DNA of 64,000 nucleotides from Gemmatimonadaceae bacterium (lineage in GTDB: Bacteria; Gemmatimonadota; Gemmatimonadetes; Gemmatimonadales; Gemmatimonadaceae), in NCBI GenBank assembly GCA_016720905.1, contig JADKJT010000037.1:7507-71506 (forward strand), read 5' to 3'. The translations under genes were made by a program, and so were the position numbers. A model generated the notes under the pieces. The model worked only from the letters and a program-made list of their open reading frames with translations. It was not told the DNA's origin and ran no database searches. Positions 13,306 to 21,145 of the stretch are shown in pieces (position 1 is the first letter of the stretch; every line of letters starts with the position of its first letter).

Positions 13306-13992
13306 TCACCCGCGCCGATGTGATTCATCCTGGCGCAGTTTCCCCCGCAGCGCACGAGACAGCACCACTGCCGCAACCAACGCGGCTGCCCCCAATGCCA
13401 GCAGCAGTCCGATCCGTCGCTCAACGAATCCCTCCCCCAGCAGGACGGTGCCCACCGCATAGGGGAGTTCAGCGATGGCCAGCGCCAACAGATAAACGCT
13501 GGGCGAATAGCGCACGAGTCCCAGCAGATAGCCGGGAATCTCTGATGGGAAGGCGAGTTGAATCAGCAGGACGACGCCGAACGGCGTCCGTTGTGTGAGT
13601 CGTTGTTCAAGTTGCGCCAGGAGCGTCGCTGATGCCAACCGCTGTACAACCGGTCGTCCAAGGAGCCGCGCCAACGTGTATGCCGCGACACCGCCGAGCA
13701 TCCAGCCAAGCCACAATAGGAAGGCCGTGAGTACTGGTCCCCAGGCGTACACGGCCGGTGCCACCAGCACGGCACTCGAGAAGAATGCCAGCATGGCGGA
13801 AAGCGCCGCGAGGAGGACAAAGACCGTCGCACCGGCCGTCGGGTGCTGGGCAATGATGCGATCGAAGCCGGCAAACACCCTGATCATCGCCGCATGCAAT
13901 CCGCTTGACGACGCGAGTGCTACCAGTCCGACGATCAGGACCGTCGAAACAACCGCGCGGGCGGTCAGCGGAGAGATGCGGTCGTGGGTCAT
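13306..13992 (-). CDS. TVP38/TMEM64-type (DedA-superfamily) membrane protein
   Basis: 228 residues from ATG 13992, with five or six membrane segments. The core motif is present: FFSSAVLVAPAVYAWGPVL, LWLGWMLGGVAAYTLARLLG, then the re-entrant-loop region VLLIQLAFPSEIPGYLLGLV. Family members act in lipid or polyisoprenoid transport and envelope homeostasis; the substrate here is not known. A 16-residue extension upstream is unlikely. It is convergent with the SnoaL lipoprotein gene, 46 bases apart. Confidence 0.8.
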   Translation of the reverse strand: MTHDRISPLTARAVVSTVLIVGLVALASSSGLHAAMIRVFAGFDRIIAQHPTAGATVFVLLAALSAMLAFFSSAVLVAPAVYAWGPVLTAFLLWLGWMLGGVAAYTLARLLGRPVVQRLASATLLAQLEQRLTQRTPFGVVLLIQLAFPSEIPGYLLGLVRYSPSVYLLALAIAELPYAVGTVLLGEGFVERRIGLLLALGAAALVAAVVLSRALRGKLRQDESHRRG

Positions 13993-14141
13993 GCGCGTGC
14001 GTCGGAAGATAGCTCCCGGCCGCGAGGTTGGCGGGACCATGTGGCGACGGTGGGATGTGCGCTCTACTTTCCGGGACGGCCCCCGTGGGGCGACGCCCGA
14101 GCGGTACCGATGCTCGTCACACTCGACGTCAGGACGAAACC

Positions 14142-14735
14142 GTGGCTCTACCTGATTCCCGCGTCACGATCCACATGGTGGCGAGCCTCGACGGCTTCAT
14201 CGCGCGCAGGGACGGGCGTGTCGATTGGCTCGAGACGTCTGATGCATTCGAAGGCGGGGACACCATGGACCCGGAATTTGTCGAGGCGTTCCTCAAGACG
14301 ATCGACTGCTACGTCATGGGGTCGCGCACCTATGAGACCGCGTTTCGTTTTGACGCCCAAGGGTTGGGGTGGGCGTATGGCGACAAACCCACGTTCGTTC
14401 TCACACGTCGCGAATTGCCGCGGACGCGAGATACCGTCGAATTCCATTCGGGTGATTTCGCGGCGTTCGTGAAAACGCGTCTGCGGCCCAGATATCGTTC
14501 CATCTGGGTTGTTGGAGGCGCGGACGTTTCCACCGAGTGTCTCCGTCTCGGGCTGGCAGACGAGGTTCGCTATTCCATCATGCCCGTACTGATTGGCGAT
14601 GGAATTCCATTCTTCGGGATGCTTGACGGAGACACCGCTCTCCATCTGGCGGAGGTCAAAGCGTATCAGAGCGGCATGGTGGACCTTCGGTACGAGGTGC
14701 GAGGACCTCTTTCGACACTCGGCGGCACTCCGTGA
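14142..14735 (+). CDS. Dihydrofolate reductase-like / RibD C-terminal domain protein
   Basis: 197 residues. The opening VTIHMVASLDGFIARRDGRV is the hallmark of stand-alone RibD-C/DHFR-like reductases. Further motifs are YVMGSRTYETAF, PTFVLTRRELPRT, the NADPH-binding SIWVVGGADVSTECLRLGLA and the closing YSIMPVLIGDGIPFF. Start GTG 14142 follows AGGACG at 14131-14136; ATG 14175 is an alternative. Stand-alone members are common in GC-rich bacteria and their substrate is usually unknown. Confidence 0.88.
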   Translation: MALPDSRVTIHMVASLDGFIARRDGRVDWLETSDAFEGGDTMDPEFVEAFLKTIDCYVMGSRTYETAFRFDAQGLGWAYGDKPTFVLTRRELPRTRDTVEFHSGDFAAFVKTRLRPRYRSIWVVGGADVSTECLRLGLADEVRYSIMPVLIGDGIPFFGMLDGDTALHLAEVKAYQSGMVDLRYEVRGPLSTLGGTP

Positions 14736-14921
14736 ACCGCAAGAGCGTCAGGACCATGCCCGCGGTGAAGCGTTGGACGCGCCGTTTGCGTGGCGACGTG
14801 GCATCGCTCCTCGGGACGCGGTCATGATCCGGCGCCGGGGTCGTTCCTGGGGAGGTGTTGCAGGGGCGGAAGCGACGCGGCAACATTCATACTCTGAACG
14901 AGCACACCCCCGGATGAAACC

Positions 14922-15653
14922 ATGACCACCGCTGCGCCAGTGTCTGTCGAGTCCCTCCCGAAACGTTCCGTGCCGATTGCCGAGCACTGGTGGCTGCTGG
15001 CCGTGTTTGCCGCGGTCGTTACCGGTTTCTGGCCGTCATTCTTCAAGCATCTTCGCGCACAGGATCTGTCGCACTCACTGCACGGCTTCACGTCCACGGG
15101 ATGGTTGCTGGGACTCGTGCTGCAATCGTGGTTGATGGCCACGGGCGCGCGCGTGTGGCATCGGCGCGTTGCGTTGGTGATGATCCCGATGGCCGTTGCG
15201 TTGGTCGTGACGGCCGTGCCCATGATGCAGGCGATGCTGCGAACGGGTCAGGCACAGCCCGGGTTTCAGCCGATCGCGCGAATGCTGGCCGCTTATGACG
15301 CGGCCACGCTGCTGTGTTTCACCGGCTTGCTCTCAGTGGCACTCGTCAACGTCCGGCGGCCGACCATCCATCGGCGCGCACTGAGTGCGACGGCGCTGTA
15401 TGCCATTCCACCAGCGCTCGCGCGATTCCTCAACGGCCCTTCGATCGGTCTCGACTTCACGGTGGCACTGCATGCGAGCTTTGCACTTGGCTACCTCATA
15501 TTGGGATGGCTCATTGTCGAGGACCGTCGCCGGAACGTGCCCGATCGGGTCTACCCGTTCACGCTGGTTTCACTCGTGGCCATCCAGTTGCTGATGTCTC
15601 CGGTTTCGACGAGTCCCTGGTGGGTGGCGCTCACGGATGCCATGAGCCGTTGA
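14922..15653 (+). CDS. Polytopic membrane protein, paralogue of the gene at 16298
   Basis: 243 residues with about seven membrane segments (WLLAVFAAVVTGFWPSFF, GWLLGLVLQSWLMATG, VALVMIPMAVALVVTAVPMM, LLCFTGLLSVALVNV and others). Loops carry conserved-looking His-Arg motifs (GARVWHRRVAL, RRPTIHRRALSATALY). The same arrangement appears in the protein at 16298 (RVHRKIGRAG, AHSRWMLLATLV), so the two are diverged paralogues. Two His before membrane helices could bind haem, but that is only a guess. I know no function for the family. Confidence 0.7.
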   Translation: MTTAAPVSVESLPKRSVPIAEHWWLLAVFAAVVTGFWPSFFKHLRAQDLSHSLHGFTSTGWLLGLVLQSWLMATGARVWHRRVALVMIPMAVALVVTAVPMMQAMLRTGQAQPGFQPIARMLAAYDAATLLCFTGLLSVALVNVRRPTIHRRALSATALYAIPPALARFLNGPSIGLDFTVALHASFALGYLILGWLIVEDRRRNVPDRVYPFTLVSLVAIQLLMSPVSTSPWWVALTDAMSR

Positions 15654-15752
15654 CGCACGGCACTTACTGCGCATCCGTCCGCTGTGGATCGGCGTTGCCT
15701 TCATGGGGTTTGGCGTGATACGACCTTTTTGAATCGCTACACGGAGTGCGCC

Positions 15753-16118
15753 ATGTTGCTTCCTGCTGTTGTCGCCTTGTTCGTCGGGCAGCCGTGCCCG
15801 CCAACGTCACCGGGACGTCCGTATTTCGACTTCCAGGTGAGCACGCCGGCGGTATACCTCGGCACGGATAGCACCCGTGTTCGACCGGACGAGTCCAGGC
15901 ACGCGAGGCGTCCCTATCCGGCTGACTTTGCGCTGGCGCAATTTGTGGTGGACACCATTGGCGTCCCGGTGCCCGGCACCTTGAAGTTGCTGATGCAACC
16001 CGCGGGTCTTTCGGCGGAGTCGGTGATGATGGCGATCATTGCTTGGCGGTACCGGCCGGCGCGGGTCGGCGCGTGCAAAGTGCCGCAGCTGGTGCAAGCG
16101 CCGCTGCGGTGGAAGTAG
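15753..16118 (+). CDS. Secreted protein with TonB-C-like domain
   Basis: 121 residues from ATG 15753, with a hydrophobic export signal (MLLPAVVALFVGQPCPP). The remainder (YPADFALAQFVVDTIGVPVP, GTLKLLMQPAGLS, AIIAWRYRPARVGACKVPQL) follows the beta-alpha-beta pattern of the TonB C-terminal domain, in which a WRYRPA motif is typical. There is no membrane anchor and no Pro-rich spanner, so it is not a complete TonB. The upstream in-frame extension of 23 codons is not believed. A strong terminator follows 3 bases after the stop. Confidence 0.65.
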   Translation: MLLPAVVALFVGQPCPPTSPGRPYFDFQVSTPAVYLGTDSTRVRPDESRHARRPYPADFALAQFVVDTIGVPVPGTLKLLMQPAGLSAESVMMAIIAWRYRPARVGACKVPQLVQAPLRWK

Positions 16119-16120
16119 CA

Positions 16121-16188
16121 ACACAACAGGGGCGCCTCAACTGAGGCGCCCCTGTTGTGTGTGCGTCGCCCCGCTGGGCGCGACGCAC
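16121..16188 (+). terminator. Two tandem hairpins, strong terminator
   Basis: The first hairpin has a perfect 19-bp stem (ACACAACAGGGGCGCCTCA, 16121-16139, against 16142-16160) with only AC between. Immediately behind it GTGCGTCGC (16161-16169) pairs with GCGACGCAC (16180-16188). Neither is followed by a long T run. Confidence 0.8.
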
Positions 16189-16297
16189 ACCCTAAGATCC
16201 GTGGCGCGAACCTAGCGTTTTACAATTGGGACCCCAATCATCCGTTGGGCTGAGATTTGTCTCGAATGGCAACCACGTAGCTGACGGGGTCTGTACG

Positions 16298-17029
16298 GTG
16301 ACAGCACATTCGGCCGCTGGCGAGCACCGCTCGCGATATTTCACGGCGATGGGAGGTGTGGCGCTGCTCGCCGTCATCGGCGGCTTCGGCCGTACCTACG
16401 CGGTGCCAATGGCGCGCGGTACTTTCGCGGCACCATGGGTCGTCCACCTTCACGGCGCCTTAGCGGTCTCATGGGTGGCGCTGTTTGTTGCACAACCGCT
16501 GCTGGTACGGTGGGGTGCCTTGCGAGTACATCGAAAAATCGGGCGCGCAGGCTTGCCGTTGGCGCTCGGCGTTGCCGTTACCATGATTCCGGCCGGTGTC
16601 TTTCAGGCCACGCGCGACGCGGCGGCCGGCGCGGGTGACACGGGCATTTCCACACTGCTGGGTGTGTTCACCTCTGGCGTGTTGTTCGTGTCGCTGGTTA
16701 CGGCGGGTATTGTCACCCGCCGGAATCGAGAAGCGCATTCCCGGTGGATGCTGTTGGCAACGCTCGTCGTGATCTGGCCCGCGTGGTTTCGATTCCGGCA
16801 CTGGTTTCCCGCGGTGCCGCGTCCCGATGTGTGGTTTGGCGTCGTTTTGTCCTACATATGGATTGTCCTCGCCATGTTGCGCGATCGGATAACGCGCGGT
16901 GCCGTGCACGCCGTGCTGGCGTATGGCGGTACTGCGGTGATCATCGAGCAGTCGCTGGAGGTACTCGCGTTTGACCGGCCGTGGTGGCGCGCTGTGGCCA
17001 AGTCGATGTACGGATTGCTGCACGCCTGA
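16298..17029 (+). CDS. Polytopic membrane protein, paralogue of the gene at 14922
   Basis: 243 residues from GTG 16298 (GACGGGG upstream at 16284-16290); ATG 16226 in the same frame is possible. About seven hydrophobic segments, including GGVALLAVIGGFGRTYAV, LHGALAVSWVALFVAQPLLV, RAGLPLALGVAVTMIPAG, GVLFVSLVTAGIVTRR, LLATLVVIWPAWFRF and VLSYIWIVLAMLRDR. The loop motifs LRVHRKIG and REAHSRWML match the paralogue upstream. The stop overlaps the next start (TGATG), and it heads a run of five closely packed genes. Confidence 0.7.
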   Translation: MTAHSAAGEHRSRYFTAMGGVALLAVIGGFGRTYAVPMARGTFAAPWVVHLHGALAVSWVALFVAQPLLVRWGALRVHRKIGRAGLPLALGVAVTMIPAGVFQATRDAAAGAGDTGISTLLGVFTSGVLFVSLVTAGIVTRRNREAHSRWMLLATLVVIWPAWFRFRHWFPAVPRPDVWFGVVLSYIWIVLAMLRDRITRGAVHAVLAYGGTAVIIEQSLEVLAFDRPWWRAVAKSMYGLLHA

Positions 17030-17448
17030 TGCGCCAGCCCGTTTCACGTCTGGCGGACATGCTTGGCACCATGCATCCGGTGCTGCACGACACCGTGTAT
17101 GTGTTCGCCTGCGTGCCGCGCCACACGGACCTCCAGTCATTGGAACCGCTGGCCACGTTTCATGAAGAGGAAGGGCTCACGCTGATCATCGAGGAGCAGC
17201 GGGCGCTCAAGGCCAATTTGCCGGTGGTGTTTCGCGCCGCGTGGATCACCCTCTCTGTGCATTCGGATCTGCAGGGCGTCGGCCTGACCGCCGCAGTCTC
17301 CACGGCGCTGGCACACGCCAACATCAGCTGCAACATTGTCGCGGCGGTATTTCACGATCATCTGTTCGTGCCGGTTGAGGCTGGCCACGAGGCACTTGCG
17401 GTGTTGCAGGCTCTGCAGTCCAGGCAATCCAAAGCCTCTCCATCCTGA
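17029..17448 (+). CDS. ACT-domain protein (DUF2241/ACT_7 type)
   Basis: 139 residues. The short N-terminal region (SRLADMLGTMHPVLHDTVYV) followed by an ACT-like fold (FRAAWITLSVHSDLQGVGLT, AAVSTALAHANISCNIVAAV, HDHLFVPVEAGHEALAVLQA) matches small stand-alone ACT proteins that probably sense amino acids. ATG 17029 overlaps the stop of the membrane protein gene. The dienelactone hydrolase gene starts 10 bases after its stop. Confidence 0.85.
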   Translation: MRQPVSRLADMLGTMHPVLHDTVYVFACVPRHTDLQSLEPLATFHEEEGLTLIIEEQRALKANLPVVFRAAWITLSVHSDLQGVGLTAAVSTALAHANISCNIVAAVFHDHLFVPVEAGHEALAVLQALQSRQSKASPS

Positions 17449-17458
17449 CGCCCTGCGC

Positions 17459-18289
17459 ATGATCGAACACGACTCCCTGGCAGACTTTGACATCCGCGAG
17501 ATCACGCTGAATGACGTCACCAAGACGGTCTATGTCGCCGGAATTGGACCGGCGGTGATCGTGATGACCGAAATGCCCGGTATCACGCCGGAAGTTGCGC
17601 GCTTCAGCCGGTGGGTTCGTGACGCGGGATTCACCGTGTACATGCCCTCGCTGTTCGGCCGCGATGGCGCGAATCCGAGTGTGGAGGAAGGCGTGGCCAC
17701 CTTTCAGCGGGCCTGCATCAGCGCCGAGTTCCGTGCGATGGCCGGCAACGCGTCGAGCCCGGTGACGCAGTGGTTGCGCGCGCTGGCGCGCCTTGCGCAT
17801 CAACAGTGCGGCGGGCCCGGTGTGGGTGCCATTGGCATGTGCTTCACCGGAAACTTCGCGCTCACCATGATGTTGGAGGCGTCGGTGCTCGCGCCGGTGT
17901 TGTCGCAGCCATCGCTTCCGCTGGACAATCCTGCCGGCCTGGAGATTGCGCCGGAGGAGCTGGCGAGCGTACGCGCGCGACTGGAGCGCGACGATCTGAC
18001 CGTGATGGCCTATCGCTTTTCGGGTGACAAGTTCTGCAAAGCCGAGCGCTTCGCCGCGTACACCGCCGCGCTGGGCGATCGGTTCATCGGGCACGTCTTG
18101 CCGGACAGCGCGGCGAAGCGCGCGGGACTCGCGCCATTTTCAGAGCACGCTGTGGCGACGCCGCACAGTGTGGTGACCGCGCACTTGATTGATGAAGCCG
18201 GGCAACCGACCATTGCCGCTCGCGACGAAATCCTGGCGTTCTTTGCGCGACGTCTTGGCACGGCGCCTGCCGCACCTGCGATGGCCTGA
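17459..18289 (+). CDS. Dienelactone hydrolase family protein
   Basis: 276 residues, an alpha/beta hydrolase. The nucleophile elbow is GAIGMCFTGNFAL, with Cys in the position used by dienelactone hydrolases rather than Ser. The oxyanion region is VIVMTEMPGITPEVARFSRW, followed by GFTVYMPSLFGRDG. An Asp in RFSGDKFC and a His in the C-terminal third complete a plausible triad. The C-terminal cap differs from classical ClcD, so the substrate is unlikely to be chlorodienelactone. Start ATG 17459 removes a Cys/Arg-rich shadow extension. It sits in the five-gene run. Confidence 0.82.
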   Translation: MIEHDSLADFDIREITLNDVTKTVYVAGIGPAVIVMTEMPGITPEVARFSRWVRDAGFTVYMPSLFGRDGANPSVEEGVATFQRACISAEFRAMAGNASSPVTQWLRALARLAHQQCGGPGVGAIGMCFTGNFALTMMLEASVLAPVLSQPSLPLDNPAGLEIAPEELASVRARLERDDLTVMAYRFSGDKFCKAERFAAYTAALGDRFIGHVLPDSAAKRAGLAPFSEHAVATPHSVVTAHLIDEAGQPTIAARDEILAFFARRLGTAPAAPAMA

Positions 18290-18295
18290 ACACCG

Positions 18296-18931
18296 GTGAC
18301 TGACGAAATGTCCATGGATCGCCGCGCGCATTGGGAGCGGGTGTACCGCACGAAGGGGCCGGAGCAGGTGAGCTGGTTCCAGGCGGAAGCACGCCTGTCA
18401 CGCGAACTGATCGAACGGGTGGCGCCAGATCGTGCCACGCGCATCATTGATATTGGTGCGGGCGCCTCGACGCTTGTCGACGGGTTGCTGGCTGCCGGCT
18501 ACGAGCACCTGACCATGATGGATTTGTCCGGCGCCGCCTTGACGGCGACACAGCATCGTCTTGGCACCAAGGCCGCAGGCATCGTGTGGGAGGAGGCGGA
18601 CGTGCTCTCCACCGCCTTCGATGCCGATGCCTATGACGTCTGGCATGATCGCGCCGTCTTTCACTTCCTGACCGAGGCGACCGATCGGGCGCGCTATGTG
18701 GCACAGGTGCGCCGCGCAGTCCGACCTGGCGGGTTCGTACTGGTGGCGACGTTTGCGGACGACGGTCCGCTGAAATGCAGTGGACTGGACGTGGCTCGCT
18801 ATTCCGTGAACGCGCTGTACGACGAATTCGGCGCCGGATTCCGTCTGGTGGAAGGTCATCGCGAGGAGCACATCACGCCGTCTGGTGCGTTGCAGGCCTT
18901 CACGTATTGCGTCTGTCAACGCGAATCATGA
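18296..18931 (+). CDS. Class I SAM-dependent methyltransferase
   Basis: 211 residues. The N-terminus (HWERVYRTKGPEQVSWFQ) is typical of small methyltransferases related to thiol/arsenite enzymes. SAM-binding motif I is IIDIGAGASTLVDGLL, motif II is HLTMMDLSGAALTATQHRLG, and the later YDVWHDRAVFHFL and RRAVRPGGFVLVATF close the fold. Start choices are GTG 18296, ATG 18308 or ATG 18314. It overlaps the next gene by 4 bases. The substrate is unknown. Confidence 0.87.
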   Translation: MTDEMSMDRRAHWERVYRTKGPEQVSWFQAEARLSRELIERVAPDRATRIIDIGAGASTLVDGLLAAGYEHLTMMDLSGAALTATQHRLGTKAAGIVWEEADVLSTAFDADAYDVWHDRAVFHFLTEATDRARYVAQVRRAVRPGGFVLVATFADDGPLKCSGLDVARYSVNALYDEFGAGFRLVEGHREEHITPSGALQAFTYCVCQRES

Positions 18932-19344
18932 GCGCCGGCCCGTCGGGCTATTCCGGAACGCCGTTGGCGAAAAAGCTGGGCGTGGTGGCCGGTTCGCGTG
19001 TCTATCTGAAGAATGCGCCCGCTGAGTACGCGCAACTGATGGCGCCGTTGCCAGTCGACGTGACATTCACGGCGACCGTCTCGAAGCAGACCGACGTGGC
19101 CCACGTGTTCAGCGACAGGAAATCGCTGCTCTCGCAGGAGCTGGTGCGGCTTCGCAAGGCCATCAGGCCCGACGCGGCGATCTGGGTGTCCTGGCCCAAG
19201 AAGGCATCCAAGGTGCCCTCGGACATCACCGAAGACACCATTCGCGAAATCGCTTTGCCACTTGGTCTGGTGGATGTGAAGGTGTGCGCGGTGGACGAAA
19301 TCTGGTCGGGACTCAAGCTGGTGATTCGCAAGGAACTTCGCTGA
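18928..19344 (+). CDS. DUF3052 family protein
   Basis: 138 residues. YSGTPLAKKLGVVAGSRVYL, then the family motif AAIWVSWPKKASKVPSDITE and IREIALPLGLVDVKVCAVDE, WSGLKLVIRK, match DUF3052. The protein is soluble and of unknown function. ATG 18928 overlaps the methyltransferase stop (ATGA), which sets the start against an upstream extension. It is the last gene of the coupled run that begins at 16298. Confidence 0.87.
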   Translation: MSAGPSGYSGTPLAKKLGVVAGSRVYLKNAPAEYAQLMAPLPVDVTFTATVSKQTDVAHVFSDRKSLLSQELVRLRKAIRPDAAIWVSWPKKASKVPSDITEDTIREIALPLGLVDVKVCAVDEIWSGLKLVIRKELR

Positions 19345-19351
19345 TCACGCG

Positions 19352-19879
19352 CTACGGCTTTCGCGGGAGCGTGACCCACCACGGATGGAGGTTGGACCCC
19401 GTCCAGAATTGTGTCCGCGACCAAACCGCCATGTAGCCAGAGCCCGACGGTGGTGTGAACGTGAGCGCATGCGAACCTTGTGAACCATCGATGACCGGGG
19501 TCTGGAAGCGACCGCTTGCATCAGTGGTGACCGTTGCTACCTGAGCGCCCAGGGTGGGGATCGCGACATTCGGATCACCAACGATTGGATAGATCCGCAC
19601 GACGACGCCTGCAATGCGTGATGCCGTTTTCAAACTGTCATTACCGGCACCGGAGGCTGAAGGGGCGATGACGGTTCCGCTCACATACCCGGAGCCTTGT
19701 GGTGATAACGGTTGGCCAATTCCGTTACCGACGGAGTCGACCGCTCCCTTCGCGGCGAAACCGGCCAACGAGTTCTGTTCCACGGGTTCATTGGTGGAAC
19801 TTCCGCAGGCTGCCGTGCCAGCCAACATCAGCAGGCCAAGCCAAACGCCGCGGGATCGATTTCCGAGTGTCGAAGTCAT
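19352..19879 (-). CDS. Lipoprotein with regulatory-like beta-sandwich
   Basis: 175 residues from ATG 19879. The lipobox is LMLAGTAACG (Cys near residue 24). The mature part has one carboxypeptidase-regulatory-like domain (YVSGTVIAPSASGAG, RIAGVVVRIYPIVGDPNVAI, VATVTTDASGRFQTPVIDGS, HALTFTPPSGSGYMAVWSRT). No catalytic motif is visible. It is convergent with DUF3052, 7 bases apart. The neighbouring leftward MBL gene ends 103 bases upstream. Confidence 0.72.
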   Translation of the reverse strand: MTSTLGNRSRGVWLGLLMLAGTAACGSSTNEPVEQNSLAGFAAKGAVDSVGNGIGQPLSPQGSGYVSGTVIAPSASGAGNDSLKTASRIAGVVVRIYPIVGDPNVAIPTLGAQVATVTTDASGRFQTPVIDGSQGSHALTFTPPSGSGYMAVWSRTQFWTGSNLHPWWVTLPRKP

Positions 19880-19982
19880 CCCTGATTCCTCAACGGTAGA
19901 GGGCGACCGAATGATCGCCACAGAGGAAACAGCGCAAGGCCTGGCGGTCGTCACTTTCCGTTGGTCCCACCGCACGTACGAA

Positions 19983-20873
19983 TCAGAATCGCTGCAGATC
20001 CTTCGCCGACACGACGCGTCCCGCAAATTTCGAACGCACCTCGCTCAGCAGCAGACTGTCGGACGCGCCGAAGAACAACTGATGGTAGAGCACCAGCAGC
20101 CCGGGTTTGGCGGCCGTCGCGATGGCGCCGAGTTGTGTGGCCGAGGTATGTGCCTGCGCGTGATATGGCTGACGCGCCGCCGGAATGGTGCGAAATCCGG
20201 AATCGGAGTACACCTCGTGGATCAGGATGTCGCAGCCGTTGCATTCCCGGGCGATGGCCGGATTGGCGCGGGCATCGCCGCTGATGACGATGGTGCGGTC
20301 GGGCGTCTTGATGCGGTAGCCAAAGGCATACTTCCAGGCGCTGTGCGGCACGGCAAACGCGCGCACCGAGATGCGCGCGTCTTCATACACGAGGCCTTCC
20401 GCGATCTCGTGGACGTTGGCCTTCCAGCCAGTGGCCGACGGTCCACCAGCGCTGGCGATCCGTTCACGGATGTCCTCGTCGTTGCCGTCGAGAATGCCGT
20501 TCACCAGGCGCTGGGTACCGGGCGGTCCGAACACCTCCAGTGGAGCGGCGCGGCCCTGGATCCACGGCGTGAAGATCACGTCGTTGAGCCCCATCGTATG
20601 GTCGGAATGCAGATGGGTGAGAAAGACATGACCCAGTCGGGGCACGCGCAGTCCGACCACGCCATCGCGCACCGCGGCCGCGGCGCGGCGCACGATGCCG
20701 GTGCCGGCGTCGAAGAGATAGGCGGTGCTGTCAACGACAATGGCCACGCCGGGACCGGAGCGATCGGGATCAGGGATTGGCGTACCCGTGCCCAACATGA
20801 CGACGGTGGTACGCGTCGGCTGCGCCACGGCAGCGGCGAACGGGAATGCGAGTGCCAGCAGCAGGCGCATCAT
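19983..20873 (-). CDS. Secreted MBL-fold metallohydrolase (RNase Z/AtsA-like)
   Basis: 296 residues. The signal peptide (LLLALAFPFAAAVAQ) is followed by a metallo-beta-lactamase fold: VVMLGTGTPIPDPDRSGPGV, the metal motif HLHSDH (residues 87-92), FGPPGTQRLVNGIL, and the later metal ligands in VISGDARANPAI and HAQAHTSATQLGAIA. The arrangement is that of the RNase Z / arylsulfatase AtsA branch. Because it is exported, a tRNA role is excluded and a small-molecule ester or sulfate substrate is more likely. Its ATG overlaps the stop of the small gene upstream. Confidence 0.87.
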   Translation of the reverse strand: MMRLLLALAFPFAAAVAQPTRTTVVMLGTGTPIPDPDRSGPGVAIVVDSTAYLFDAGTGIVRRAAAAVRDGVVGLRVPRLGHVFLTHLHSDHTMGLNDVIFTPWIQGRAAPLEVFGPPGTQRLVNGILDGNDEDIRERIASAGGPSATGWKANVHEIAEGLVYEDARISVRAFAVPHSAWKYAFGYRIKTPDRTIVISGDARANPAIARECNGCDILIHEVYSDSGFRTIPAARQPYHAQAHTSATQLGAIATAAKPGLLVLYHQLFFGASDSLLLSEVRSKFAGRVVSAKDLQRF

Positions 20874-21145
20874 CAGCTCAGGAACCGGCGAGCAAGCTGT
20901 TCCATACGATCATCCTTCTTGCGTTCGGCCTCGGCCAGCAGCTCCTGGACGTACGGCTTGAGCACCGGCTCGCCCCAGTAGTAACCGGTGGCCCGCTCGG
21001 CGAGCTGCGTTTCTCCGACGCGGGCAGCTTCCAGCATTGCCCGGGCAGCGACCCGGTTGAACTCGGGATCTTCCCGTTCGGGAAGGTTATAATTGCGGCG
21101 CGGCATTTCGCCTTCCGCGTCGTCTCTCAGAAACGCCCGTGACAT
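20873..21145 (-). CDS. Small hypothetical protein coupled to the MBL gene
   Basis: 90 residues from ATG 21145, which has GAGGG five bases upstream. It reads MSRAFLRDDAEGEMPRRNYN, then RVAARAMLEAARVGETQLAE, GYYWGEPVLKPYVQELLAEA, ending in a charged helix. It is soluble and mostly helical, with no family I can name. ATG 21106, also with a purine-rich leader, is an alternative start. The stop overlaps the MBL start, so the pair is co-translated although one product is exported and the other is not. Confidence 0.65.
   Translation of the reverse strand: MSRAFLRDDAEGEMPRRNYNLPEREDPEFNRVAARAMLEAARVGETQLAERATGYYWGEPVLKPYVQELLAEAERKKDDRMEQLARRFLS

Noticed and set aside
19614..20981. A 455-residue rightward protein
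   Set aside because: Antisense to the lipoprotein and MBL genes, with no domain-like segment.
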